In this document: piece after piece, positions 35,539 to 43,993 of the stretch
Position numbering within the stretch: position 1 is the stretch's first letter
How the letters are laid out: every line of letters begins with the position of its first letter
Assembly (NCBI GenBank): GCA_039024435.1
Contig: JBCCQH010000054.1
Location: 1 to 48,806, forward strand
Direction of reading: 5' to 3'
Source of the DNA: JBCCQH01 sp039024435
GTDB taxonomy: Bacteria; Bacteroidota; Bacteroidia; J057; JADKCL01
Length of the DNA: 48,806 nt
Made by a program: the position numbers and the translations under genes
The notes under the pieces: model-generated
The model's input: the letters and a program-made list of their open reading frames with translations, nothing else
Database searches by the model: none
Told to the model about the DNA's origin: nothing

Positions 35539-36393
35539 TTACTTCCCACTCAGGAATTCACCCATGCGGGTAAAGTAAGCAGCGCGGTCCACGCGGAAAT
35601 TGTCTTTGCGGTCCGGATTTTCGACCACGAAGATTTTCTTTTCAAACATTTTTTTCTGTTTGGCCGCGATCTTTTCCATGTCAGCAAGCTTGAACAAGGC
35701 GTCGTTGCTACCAATGATGAGCAACACGTTCTTGAAGTTGTTTTTAAGCGTTGCCGCTTGGTTGTCCACCGAGTAGACCGGCTCGTACTTTTTGTCGTAG
35801 CCGGCAAATGGGACTTCCATGCCGCCGAACGGCTCATCGGCATCTTCCAGGCGAGTTTCCAGATCTTCCATCGAAAGAAAAGGGGTATCCGCGATGATGG
35901 CCTTTACTTCGTTGCGGTTCCAGCCAATGCCGAGGGAAAGTCCTGCCCCGATGCCCCAACCGTAAAGGTGAAAGGTCTGCACGAATTGCTTGCGGCAAAA
36001 ATCGATCATCGCCTTCATATCATCCTGAAAATGCGGGTAGATGAACATGTTGTTGTCGACTTCAAACTCGCTGCTCTCACCGAAGCCGCGGTAATCATAC
36101 GTAACGACGTTGAAACCGATGGAGGTAAATTGGTCCACCCGACGCAGGTAATCGGCCATGTTGCCTTCCCCGTTGTGGGAAATCAAAACCAGCCGCGTTG
36201 TGTTGACATTGGCGGGAAAATACCACGCCTTGAGTTTGGCACCATCTTCGGTGGGGACCATAAAGGCTTCATACTTCATATTGTATTTGTCCGGAAGTTG
36301 CTTGTAGGTCCGGGACGGGTTCAATGCGAAGAGAGAAGAAGACGTAAAGAAGACGGTAAACAGGAGAAAAAATGGAAGATTTCTGTTTTTCAT
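35539..36393 (-). CDS. Exported alpha/beta hydrolase-like protein lacking the nucleophile Ser
   Basis: 284 aa with a signal peptide (MKNRNLPFFLLFTVFFTSSS). The alpha/beta hydrolase fold is clear: LVLISHNGEGN (70-78), VVTYDYRGFGESS (97-108), the elbow strand and LLIIGSNDALF near the acid position. The elbow reads GWGIG (145-149), so the residue where the nucleophile Ser should be is Gly147. The usual His near the end is also missing (ENPDRKDNFRVD). It therefore looks like a non-catalytic binding or scaffold protein in the periplasm. Other serines nearby (GLSLG, 151-155) are not in the elbow frame. Confidence 0.88.
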   Translation of the reverse strand: MKNRNLPFFLLFTVFFTSSSLFALNPSRTYKQLPDKYNMKYEAFMVPTEDGAKLKAWYFPANVNTTRLVLISHNGEGNMADYLRRVDQFTSIGFNVVTYDYRGFGESSEFEVDNNMFIYPHFQDDMKAMIDFCRKQFVQTFHLYGWGIGAGLSLGIGWNRNEVKAIIADTPFLSMEDLETRLEDADEPFGGMEVPFAGYDKKYEPVYSVDNQAATLKNNFKNVLLIIGSNDALFKLADMEKIAAKQKKMFEKKIFVVENPDRKDNFRVDRAAYFTRMGEFLSGK

Positions 36394-36505
36394 AGCAGGA
36401 CTTCATTAAATTTCGAGCTGAATGATTTGCAATTTATAAAATTATTGCGCGATTTTGATACGGAATTTCGACGTTGAAATTCCACGGTGTTTGGTTACAA
36501 AGATT

Positions 36506-37357
36506 ATGCCAAGTCAATCTGACCCGATCACGAGCAGTCGCATTAATCATGATGAAGAAGTTCCGCGCGAAGCCTTGAACCGCGCTTTTCGCTACGGAGA
36601 TGGACTGTTCGAGACCCTGCTTGTTCGCGATGGTAAGGCCTGGAAATTGGAGGCGCACCTTGAACGCATGCTTAATGGAATGGGAATCCTAGGATTTGAG
36701 TTTGACCCCAAGTCCTGGCGAGAACGGATGATCGACCTCACTCAAAGGTTGATCAAAACGAAGCACCGAGGGGAGTTTTCCCGCATTCGGATCCAAGTGT
36801 ACCGGGGTGGCGGCGGTAAGTACCGCCCCGAAACCAATGTTCCGGAGTACGTCGCCGAGTTGACGCCTCTACCAAACGATCCTTGGTCCTACAACAAACG
36901 CCTGAAAATCGGGGTGTTCCACGAGGTCCAACTGCTGAACACCTCCCTTTCCGCCGTCAAGTCCTGCAGCGCTCTCCCCTACGTGGTCGCGGCCCGTTAC
37001 GCCCAACAACAGGGTTGGGACGACGCCATCTTGCGCTCAGTTCAGGGGCACATCGCTGAAACCAGTTGCGCAAATATTTTTGTCCTGCGCCACGCCCAGG
37101 TACTCACCCCAGCACTCAAAGCGGGTTGCATCCCCGGCATTATGCGGAAAACCTTGCTCGAAATTGCCCGAGCCAGTGGCTTCCAGGTTGTGGAGCGCGC
37201 AGTGTACATGCGGGACCTTACCGAGTCGGACGATATCCTGCTCACCAATGTCATCCGAGGACTGCAACCGGTCGGCTCAATTGCGGGAAAGGAGTGGACC
37301 CCCGCCAAGAGCAGCGCGCGGAACGACCTCCTGCGCCTCATCCGGGAACGCAGTTGA
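36506..37357 (+). CDS. Class IV PLP-dependent aminotransferase
   Basis: 283 aa from the ATG at 36506 (a TTG at 36455 is less likely). Fold type IV signatures: NRAFRYGDGLFETLLVRDG (26-44), PLP Lys152 in SAVKSCSALPYV, ETSCANIFVL (185-194), and IPGIMRKTLLE. This group contains branched-chain aminotransferase, D-amino-acid aminotransferase and 4-amino-4-deoxychorismate lyase (PabC). The short length and GDGLFETL resemble PabC-like members, but no folate gene is adjacent. Convergent with the archaemetzincin gene, 16 bp between stops. Confidence 0.88.
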   Translation: MPSQSDPITSSRINHDEEVPREALNRAFRYGDGLFETLLVRDGKAWKLEAHLERMLNGMGILGFEFDPKSWRERMIDLTQRLIKTKHRGEFSRIRIQVYRGGGGKYRPETNVPEYVAELTPLPNDPWSYNKRLKIGVFHEVQLLNTSLSAVKSCSALPYVVAARYAQQQGWDDAILRSVQGHIAETSCANIFVLRHAQVLTPALKAGCIPGIMRKTLLEIARASGFQVVERAVYMRDLTESDDILLTNVIRGLQPVGSIAGKEWTPAKSSARNDLLRLIRERS

Positions 37358-37373
37358 CAAGATTGGTGGAAAC

Positions 37374-38024
37374 TCATCGCAAATGCGCCCCGACGAGGTA
37401 GCGACACAAAGCACACAGAGAATCGCTTTCCTGGTCCACGGTACTCACCTTTCCGGCAGCATCCCGCATGAGACAGCGTTGGTCCGCCGTACAGTGCGGT
37501 AAACCCAGCGAATGCCCGATTTCGTGGCGGGCCACCCGCACCAGCCGCCGCTTAAACTGGTCCGGATGGGCATTGCGCCGCACCCGATGCGTTGAGATCA
37601 CAGAAACTTTTCCGGGACGGCGCGCCAAGCCCATGATGCCCCAGTCGGGGTGCCGGCCCATGGTTGTGGAAATATCTTTGGCGGTGATGCCCATGGCCCG
37701 GTCGATGTCCCCCCGCACGTAGCTTTCCAGGAAATCGAGCAGGCTGTCCGCCCGGTAGCGTTGGCGGGGCGCATACCACGCCATCTTGGGCAAGGATTCC
37801 GCCGGTGGGACGACCACGGAAAAATTGTAGTACTCCGCCAATGATTGGGCAACCAGTTGAACCTGCGCCTCGGGAACTTTGCCCAGCGGAAGCAAAACCA
37901 ACTTTTCGTACCGCTTTTCCGAACCCAGGCGCGGAAAATATCCGCCCTCCCGCGCAGAGTCACCACAAGCCGATAGCAAGAAAATCAGGCCCAGAAACGA
38001 AGCGGCGCGGAGCAATGATTGCAT
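37374..38024 (-). CDS. Archaemetzincin-type zinc metalloprotease, lipoprotein
   Basis: 216 aa from the ATG at 38024 (a GTG two codons earlier is possible). The lipobox LLSAC puts Cys20 at the mature N-terminus. The archaemetzincin signature is present: HEIGHSLGLPH (His167, Glu168, His171, His177), then Cys178, Cys184, Met186, and CALC (Cys204, Cys207) 17 residues after the Met. The gap between the first two Cys is five residues, against four in the consensus as I recall it. DWGIMGLARRPGKVSVIST is the family's upstream strand. Substrates of this family are poorly known. It lies 20 bp after a T9SS protein gene, probably in one operon. Confidence 0.9.
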   Translation of the reverse strand: MQSLLRAASFLGLIFLLSACGDSAREGGYFPRLGSEKRYEKLVLLPLGKVPEAQVQLVAQSLAEYYNFSVVVPPAESLPKMAWYAPRQRYRADSLLDFLESYVRGDIDRAMGITAKDISTTMGRHPDWGIMGLARRPGKVSVISTHRVRRNAHPDQFKRRLVRVARHEIGHSLGLPHCTADQRCLMRDAAGKVSTVDQESDSLCALCRYLVGAHLR

Positions 38025-38044
38025 ACCCACACTACGGATCAGAC

Positions 38045-40111
38045 TCAGCGGAGTTGTGCCACTTTTCCCCGTAGAATTTCGTTCCCGACCCGCACCCGGT
38101 AGAAATAGACCCCTTCCGGCAAAGCAACCCCATCCATTTCCAGTTGCGCCGCGCCGTTCACTTGTCCCGCCGCCTGAGCAAAGACGACCCGGCCCTGGAC
38201 ATCAATCAGCCGCACCTCGACCGCACCACTGCCGAAAAGCTGCACCCGCAAGGAAGCAGATTGCGCATTGCGACCCACTTGCACTGCCGCCGGACGATCT
38301 TGCGCCCGCAGCCGAACCGTATTCGAGAAGGCCACCTGGCCGTTGAGATCCACCTGCCGCAATCGGTAGAGGAAATCGCCCCCCGGCACTGATTCGTCGT
38401 GGTAGGAATAGGCGTAATAGTGGTCCGAGTCACCCAAAGCATCAATCCGGGCCAGGTCCACAAATACATTTTCCCGGGCGAGGGCCCGCTCCAGGACGAA
38501 GTGGCTGCTGTGCGATTCTTCTACGGTCGCCCACTGGACCAGCGCACCCGATCCCGACCAGCGCCCGGTCAGGGGATCGGCAAAGAGCACCGGCAGCGGC
38601 GTATTCGGAACGCACTCGCTCCACGTCACTGATGGGGTTCCCCCACCGTAAGGAAAGTTGAGGCCATCACCATTGCCGTTGCAGGACAGATCAGTGCAGG
38701 GATTGTACTCGTAGGTAAAATCGCAGGTCGATCCCCCAGGGACGGCGGCAAAATTGCTCCGGAAAAAGCGCGGTGCCGTACCCGACTGGGCGACGCCGCA
38801 ATCGGTGCAGTTCTTAAAGTTGCCCGTCGTATTCCAATCGGGATCACTCGAAAAGAGCACGTAAATCGGTCCCATCGAGCAGAGATTGCTGAAATCGTAA
38901 ACGTTGAGCGGATTGTAGCGGAAGAGCATGATATTGGACACTGGCGGAATCGGCTGATTTGAATAGGCATCGATAAACAAGTCGGGCGCACAGCCGGACC
39001 GGGCATTCAGGGAATCTACGTAGGGTTGGTTGCTCACAAATCCGGCGGTGTAATTCGTCGCCGGGGGATTGCTGAGGCCATAATCAACTACGATGTCGCT
39101 GCTGTTGGCACCCAGAGCGAAATCTCCACTGTTGAGGAAGAGAATTTCGTTGTTGCCCTCGTTCGATCCGCACGCATCGATAAAGGCCCCGGTCAGCCAA
39201 GGACAGGTCGTACACTGAGCGGAGATGTAAATGTTGCGCGAACTGGCGGTGAAGCCGCCATCGGTGGCCTGCAAGGTGTAGGTATCGGCCGCATCGGCAC
39301 TGACGGAAAAGGCCGCGCAACCATTGACCAAAGGCAGGCTCATCGTGCCCGACAGATTGCCGGTCCCACTCAATTTACTAACGGTAACCATTCCGGTGTA
39401 GGTCAGAGCGGTATTGCCAAAGCCATCTGTGGCGCAGACTTCGCAACCAAAGCTGGTACCGGGTGGGTAGCACCCGGTGGGCTCGGAAATGAACCGCAGT
39501 TCACTGGCAATGATCACGCCACAGACTCCATTGAATGTCTGGCCCGCATTGAGGTTGTTGTGGGTGAAGGTATTTCCGCTGGTCCAGGTAAAATCGCCGG
39601 GGGCGGTGCCATTGCCGATCAATTGCAGCGATTGGTTGCTTGCAGTACTGTTTGACTCCGAAACCCCAATGTCGGTCGAGGTCATTCCGAGGGCGGTGCT
39701 GTCGGCAGCGACGAAGCTGCCTTCGTAGCTCAAAAACTGCAGCACTGAATCTACTCCTGGGCTGGTACATCCGGGTAAGGTGGGCGAATACACCAGCGCG
39801 ACGCCATCCGGCGATCCATTTTGCGCTCCCGGAACGTCAAACCAGGCGGTGCCGAATCCATTGCACTGATTGGGGAGGACGCCGCTGAGGTTAATCGTGT
39901 TGTAGACGCGGCCATTGTTGCCATTGTACATCAATATCCGATAACAATTCAGATCCGTTCCGGCGAGGCCCGCCACCTCGACGCCCTCATTGCTATCTCC
40001 CGGCGAAGCATCGTCGTAGTGCAGCTCATTGATAAAGACATTGCTCTGGGCGGAAACCAGCAAACCGCCACACAGGAAAATCAGGACAAGAAAGTAGATT
40101 TTTCGCGACAT
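38045..40111 (-). CDS. T9SS-secreted protein with lamin-tail/endonuclease-associated N-terminal domain
   Basis: 688 aa. Signal peptide to about LLVSAQ. Residues 23-170 (VFINELHYDDASPGDSNEGVEV, RVYNTINLSG, FLSYEGSFVA) match the lamin-tail-like domain often found in Bacteroidota surface proteins and secreted nucleases. A second module (about 205-290, SELRFISEPTGCYPPG) and a Cys-rich region (about 300-480) follow. The end, SASLRVQLFGSGAVEVRLID to LRGKVAQLR, is a type A T9SS sorting domain. No catalytic motif is evident. It is upstream of the archaemetzincin gene in the same direction. Confidence 0.88.
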   Translation of the reverse strand: MSRKIYFLVLIFLCGGLLVSAQSNVFINELHYDDASPGDSNEGVEVAGLAGTDLNCYRILMYNGNNGRVYNTINLSGVLPNQCNGFGTAWFDVPGAQNGSPDGVALVYSPTLPGCTSPGVDSVLQFLSYEGSFVAADSTALGMTSTDIGVSESNSTASNQSLQLIGNGTAPGDFTWTSGNTFTHNNLNAGQTFNGVCGVIIASELRFISEPTGCYPPGTSFGCEVCATDGFGNTALTYTGMVTVSKLSGTGNLSGTMSLPLVNGCAAFSVSADAADTYTLQATDGGFTASSRNIYISAQCTTCPWLTGAFIDACGSNEGNNEILFLNSGDFALGANSSDIVVDYGLSNPPATNYTAGFVSNQPYVDSLNARSGCAPDLFIDAYSNQPIPPVSNIMLFRYNPLNVYDFSNLCSMGPIYVLFSSDPDWNTTGNFKNCTDCGVAQSGTAPRFFRSNFAAVPGGSTCDFTYEYNPCTDLSCNGNGDGLNFPYGGGTPSVTWSECVPNTPLPVLFADPLTGRWSGSGALVQWATVEESHSSHFVLERALARENVFVDLARIDALGDSDHYYAYSYHDESVPGGDFLYRLRQVDLNGQVAFSNTVRLRAQDRPAAVQVGRNAQSASLRVQLFGSGAVEVRLIDVQGRVVFAQAAGQVNGAAQLEMDGVALPEGVYFYRVRVGNEILRGKVAQLR

Positions 40112-40823
40112 CTTAATTGGCTTTGGTCAAAATGGAAGGAAGGGTGATCCGCACAATCACCGCAGCAGCAGTAGAAAAAGAGATCATCCGCTTACCGGGT
40201 TCAGAGAAATCAAAATAGCAGCAATGATCCCCGGAGCGCCCGCTAAGCGAGATGATTAATAAAGAAAAATATATTTTTTCCTCGGCGCGCTCAAACCTCT
40301 TCATTGTGGATAACGAGCAAAAGTGGGGAGAAAATTGACGTTTGCTCGTACTTTTTCGGCACAATTCACCAATGGTTGCCGCTTCTACCGCTGCCTCACC
40401 GAGAACCGTGTCACCCCAGACTTGCCATCTGTCCGGATTGTTCCGAGTTTCGAAGCATTTGTTGACAAATGTACACGCTGACTTCAGCCCCCCCCCCAAG
40501 GGGCCATTTCCGATCTACTTTTGCGCGGCGAATGTGGAAAAGTCGCCAAAAAACTTTTCCCCATGCAATAGGTTATTCTGTGGATTGTCATTGATGGGAA
40601 GGCTGAGTGTGCCACTGCCGGAAGCCAAGGGCGATTGTGCCCGCACCGCGCCCCAAATTGTCCCCGCATTCCGGGTTTAGGGGACGTCCCCCCCGCACAG
40701 TAGGCGCGTTCGGACCGTAGGCCGGGCCTGGCGGCACGATTCGCGAAACGATCTCCGGTCGCGCGTCCGTGGAAAAAGTCTTCCGTTTTTTCTGATATTT
40801 GCGCATTCAAGGAACATAAAGCT
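40112..40823. other. 710-bp gene-free region with a C10 tract and a small dyad
   Basis: No ORF here has family features. It contains a short dyad CATTTGT-TG-ACAAATG (40456-40471), a run of ten C (40488-40497) and TACTTTTG (40516-40523), a TAnnTTTG match 300 bp before trxB without an upstream TTG. The AT-rich part near 40250-40310 is the likely promoter area of the T9SS gene starting at 40111. Confidence 0.45.
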
Positions 40824-41801
40824 ATGAGCGAGCAAAACATCGAACACCACAAAGTACTGATCATTGGTTCCGGCCCGGCCGGATACACCGCTGCGGTGTA
40901 CGCAGCCCGTGCCGGTCTGAGCCCGGTGCTATTTACCGGGATGAACCCGGGCGGACAGTTGATTTTCACCACCGACGTCGAAAATTATCCTGGTTATGAA
41001 AACGGCGTACAAGGCCCGGACATGATGGAGGATTTCCGCCGGCAAGCGGCCCGCTTTGGGACCGACATCCGCTACGCGCTCATCAACAAGGTCGACTTTG
41101 ACTCAGTGCCGCGGCGCGTTTGGGCGGATGATGGCACCGAGTATACCGCCGATTCAATCATTATTTCAACTGGGGCAGACGCCAAATGGCTCGGATTGCC
41201 CTCGGAGGAGCGGTTCAAAAACCGCGGAGTGAGTGCCTGTGCCGTGTGCGACGGATTTTTCTTCAAGGATGAAGAGGTCGTGGTGGTTGGCGGTGGGGAT
41301 ACCGCCGCTGAGGAAGCCACTTATTTGGCCAGCATTTGCAAGCACGTCCACCTCTTGGTGCGTCGTCCCGACGAGGACAAGGAACGGAACATCCCGTCGG
41401 GGATGCGCGCCTCCCAAATCATGCGGGACCGTGTACTGAACACGGAAAATATCACCGTACACTGGAGCACGGAAGCCCGGGAAATCCTTGGCGACGAAAA
41501 GGTCAACGCCATCCGCGTGCAGAACAACGTCACCCAAGAGGAGTCCACGATCGAGTGCAAGGCGTTCTTCGTGGCCATCGGTCACAAGCCGAACACCGAC
41601 ATCTTCCAAGGCTACTTGGACATGAACGAAGCCGGCTACATCCTCACCGAGGGCAAAAGCACCACGACGAATGTCGATGGTGTATTTGCCTCCGGCGATG
41701 CCCAAGACTTTGTATACCGCCAGGCCGTTACTGCCGCCGGCACCGGCTGTATGGCCGCGCTCGACGCCGAACGCTGGCTGAAGGAAAAAGGACTGCACTG
41801 A
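40824..41801 (+). CDS. trxB: Thioredoxin-disulfide reductase
   Basis: 325 aa. FAD-binding GSGPAG (15-20), the redox pair CAVC (Cys139, Cys142), the NADPH-binding GGGDTA (156-161) and the C-terminal FAD segment GVFASGDAQD are all in place. It reduces thioredoxin with NADPH. No thioredoxin gene is adjacent. It converges on the mlaF-like gene. Confidence 0.97.
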   Translation: MSEQNIEHHKVLIIGSGPAGYTAAVYAARAGLSPVLFTGMNPGGQLIFTTDVENYPGYENGVQGPDMMEDFRRQAARFGTDIRYALINKVDFDSVPRRVWADDGTEYTADSIIISTGADAKWLGLPSEERFKNRGVSACAVCDGFFFKDEEVVVVGGGDTAAEEATYLASICKHVHLLVRRPDEDKERNIPSGMRASQIMRDRVLNTENITVHWSTEAREILGDEKVNAIRVQNNVTQEESTIECKAFFVAIGHKPNTDIFQGYLDMNEAGYILTEGKSTTTNVDGVFASGDAQDFVYRQAVTAAGTGCMAALDAERWLKEKGLH

Positions 41802-41877
41802 TCATTGGTTTCAGGTGTCCGATTTCCGTTGCGGCGCGAGCAGCGATAAATTCGCAAATCAGACATCGGAAATCCTC

Positions 41878-42041
41878 AGAGGCGGTTTAAAATTGGTTTG
41901 TGAAATTTGCTGGCGCAGATTTTTTTGTCTCTCAAAGCTCATTTTGGAGTCCATCGCCAAAGCTATGGACGAGAAAATAGCGGAAAAGGGGCGGAAAAAG
42001 ATGCCATAGCAAAATCGCAGGATTAAATTTAAACCGCCTCT
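41878..42041. repeat. 14-bp inverted repeat flanking the trxB/mlaF intergenic region
   Basis: AGAGGCGGTTTAAA (41878-41891) and TTTAAACCGCCTCT (42028-42041) are perfect inverted arms separated by 136 bp with no gene between. The right arm touches the stop of the mlaF-like gene. It may be a long-range terminator stem or the ends of a decayed small element. Confidence 0.45.
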
Positions 42042-42772
42042 TAAATTTTTCGCGCCAGAAAGGCCTGGATTTCGGGGTCGGAGCTTTGGAACATATTTTC
42101 CGGTGTACCCCAGAAATGGAGGCGGCGATTGTGGATGAAAGCGACCCGCGTCGCAATGGTTTTAACGGTGTACATGTCGTGGGTGATGATGACTGAGGTG
42201 CGGCCCGGTTGCTGGGAGAGTTGGGTCATGAGGTCATCGATGCGGCTGGAATTGACGGGATCGAGACCTGTGGTTGGCTCATCGTAAAAAACTACCTTGG
42301 GCGAATGGACGATCGCCCGGGCAATCCCCACACGTTTTTGCATGCCCCCCGAAAGCTCCGCCGGATACTTTTCCAGAACCGTATCCGGGGACAGGCCCAC
42401 CTGCTCCAAAGCCTGTGCCGCCTTCTGCCGGATGTCGGCGATGTTGTGCGTGCGTTCCTCGATCAGACGTATTCCAACATTTTCCAGCACCGTCAAAGAG
42501 TCAAACAGTGCCGCTCCCTGAAATACCACCCCAAACTGGGGCAGAACCCGCGTCCAATCGCGGTTGCGGAAGCGCGTCACGTTTTCGCCATTGATCCATA
42601 CTTCCCCCCGATCCGCCTTGAGCAAACCAGTCATGATCTTCATGGTGACCGATTTGCCACTGCCGCTTTGCCCGATGATGCAGACCCGCTCACCTTCCCC
42701 AACGGAAAAACTGATGTCTTCCAGGATCTGCTGCCGGCCGAATCCCTTCCAAACTCCACGCAATTCGATCAT
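42041..42772 (-). CDS. ABC transporter ATP-binding protein, MlaF-like
   Basis: 243 aa. Walker A GQSGSGKS (34-41), Q-loop in VVFQGAALFDSLTVLENV, signature LSGGMQKRVGIARAI, Walker B VVFYDEPTTGLDP and the switch His in ITHDM. GAALFDSLTV and SGGMQKRV are typical of MlaF/Ttg2A, the ATPase that powers phospholipid transport between outer and inner membranes. The partner permease (MlaE) and MCE protein (MlaD), usually next to it, are not in this window. Confidence 0.9.
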   Translation of the reverse strand: MIELRGVWKGFGRQQILEDISFSVGEGERVCIIGQSGSGKSVTMKIMTGLLKADRGEVWINGENVTRFRNRDWTRVLPQFGVVFQGAALFDSLTVLENVGIRLIEERTHNIADIRQKAAQALEQVGLSPDTVLEKYPAELSGGMQKRVGIARAIVHSPKVVFYDEPTTGLDPVNSSRIDDLMTQLSQQPGRTSVIITHDMYTVKTIATRVAFIHNRRLHFWGTPENMFQSSDPEIQAFLARKI

Positions 42773-42819
42773 GGGGTGAATATACGTACCGCTTTAGAAT
42801 TTTCAATTGCTTGGTTTCC

Positions 42820-42898
42820 AATTTCCAGTTGGCGCAGGAGAATTTCCACTTGCTCAATTTCCAATGGGATGGGGAGCAGTCCGGAACAATTGGAAATT
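42820..42898. promoter_or_regulatory. Cluster of AATTTCCA repeats in a divergent intergenic region
   Basis: AATTTCCA occurs at 42820, 42841 and 42856, and inverted (TGGAAATT) at 42891-42898. The last two form the dyad AATTTCCAAT/ATTGGAAATT (42856-42865, 42889-42898). It lies between the mlaF-like gene and the outer-membrane protein gene, whose TAAATTG box follows at 42902. A regulator-binding cluster or a 5' hairpin are both possible. Confidence 0.4.
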
Positions 42899-42913
42899 CT
42901 TTAAATTGGGAGC

Positions 42914-43561
42914 GTGATTCGATTGGTGATCATCTTGTGGTTTTTGGGCAACGTGGGGATGGGAATCTCCGCTCAGGGCCTAACCCGGCCCAAGGAGTTG
43001 CCCGCGGCATTTCGCAGTACGCCCAAGGTGCTGGTCGGATTCGATTCGAAACGCAGCTTCATCGACAACCGGGACGTGCGCATCTTTGGGGTGCGGGCTG
43101 GGCTTGAATTTGACCGCAAAGTCGGCGTGGGTTTCGGAATTTATTTTTTGCGTTCCCCTTTTGTGCGGAATTTCATCGAACCGGCGGATGGCGGCGGCGT
43201 AGACACCATTCGCTCAAATCTCCGCTTCGGCTACGTGAGCGCCTGGTTCGAGTACATGATTTACGCCTCACGCCGCTGGGAAGTCAGTGTACCTCTAACG
43301 TTGGGATTTGGGGAAGCCGAATTTAGCGGTTTTGAAGAACGGACCTACACGCAGATCTTACTGCTGGAAGCTTCGCTCGAAGCCCAGTACAAAATATTTC
43401 CCTGGCTAGGCCTCGGCGCTGGGGTCGGATATCGCCAACCCATCACTGGGGAGCGTTCCATCCGGACCATCATCGACGCCCCGATTTACCGATTTGGCAT
43501 TCGGGTTTTTCTCGGATATTTCTGGAATTTGATTACCGGAAAGGAAGTCCTCGGGTTTTAG
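42914..43561 (+). CDS. Outer-membrane beta-barrel protein
   Basis: 215 aa from a GTG start; no ATG upstream fits, and the signal peptide (MIRLVIILWFLGNVGMGISA) starts exactly there. The mature part is made of alternating amphipathic strands (VRIFGVRAGLEFDRKVGVGF, FGYVSAWFEYMIYASRRWEV) and ends in a strand-like FLGYFWNLITGKEVLGF. It looks like a small porin-like or PorT-type barrel, but no family is certain. TAAATTG ends five bases before the GTG. Confidence 0.78.
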   Translation: MIRLVIILWFLGNVGMGISAQGLTRPKELPAAFRSTPKVLVGFDSKRSFIDNRDVRIFGVRAGLEFDRKVGVGFGIYFLRSPFVRNFIEPADGGGVDTIRSNLRFGYVSAWFEYMIYASRRWEVSVPLTLGFGEAEFSGFEERTYTQILLLEASLEAQYKIFPWLGLGAGVGYRQPITGERSIRTIIDAPIYRFGIRVFLGYFWNLITGKEVLGF

Positions 43562-43599
43562 GAGGACGGTGAATTGCCGCAACCGGCCACCGTAAATGC

Positions 43600-43980
43600 T
43601 CAATCGTTAAAATACTCACAACCACTCGTACAGGTTTCTTGCACCACTACACTGTGCAGCATGTCGAGTTTGGGCTGCAACTCCTGAAATAGCCACAGAC
43701 AGATGTTCTCCGAGGTGGGATTTTGCAATAATTTGATTCCATCGCGTTCCCCGATATCGTTGAGACAATCGTGGTCCAAATAATCGATGTACGGCTTGAC
43801 GACCGCTTTGATGTCGGCAAAATCCATCAGAATGCCCATCTCGGGATCAATTTCACCCTTGATTTTGACGATGACTTTGAAACTGTGCCCGTGCATGCGG
43901 CGGCATTTGTGGCCTTCCGGAAAGGCCGGGATCCAGTGGGCCGCTTCGAAATCGAACTGTTTGTTGATGATAAACGCCAT
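43600..43980 (-). CDS. queD: 6-carboxytetrahydropterin synthase (QueD/PTPS family)
   Basis: 126 aa from the ATG at 43980; longer readings lack family likeness. The zinc ligands are His15 (FEAAHW) and His30/His32 (MHGHSF); Cys26 in EGHKCRRMHGH is the catalytic-type Cys, and YLDHDCLND and NPTSENICLWLF complete the family set. It converts dihydroneopterin triphosphate to 6-carboxytetrahydropterin for queuosine and other 7-deazapurines. No queC or queE is adjacent. A TAAATTG box and a 10-bp inverted repeat lie just upstream. Confidence 0.92.
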   Translation of the reverse strand: MAFIINKQFDFEAAHWIPAFPEGHKCRRMHGHSFKVIVKIKGEIDPEMGILMDFADIKAVVKPYIDYLDHDCLNDIGERDGIKLLQNPTSENICLWLFQELQPKLDMLHSVVVQETCTSGCEYFND

Positions 43981-43993
43981 AGCGCGGCAATTT

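Noticed and set aside
40462..40467. TTGACA as a sigma-70 -35 box upstream of trxB
   Set aside because: Bacteroidota promoters use other boxes, no TATAAT follows at 17 bp, and the bases are part of a small dyad.
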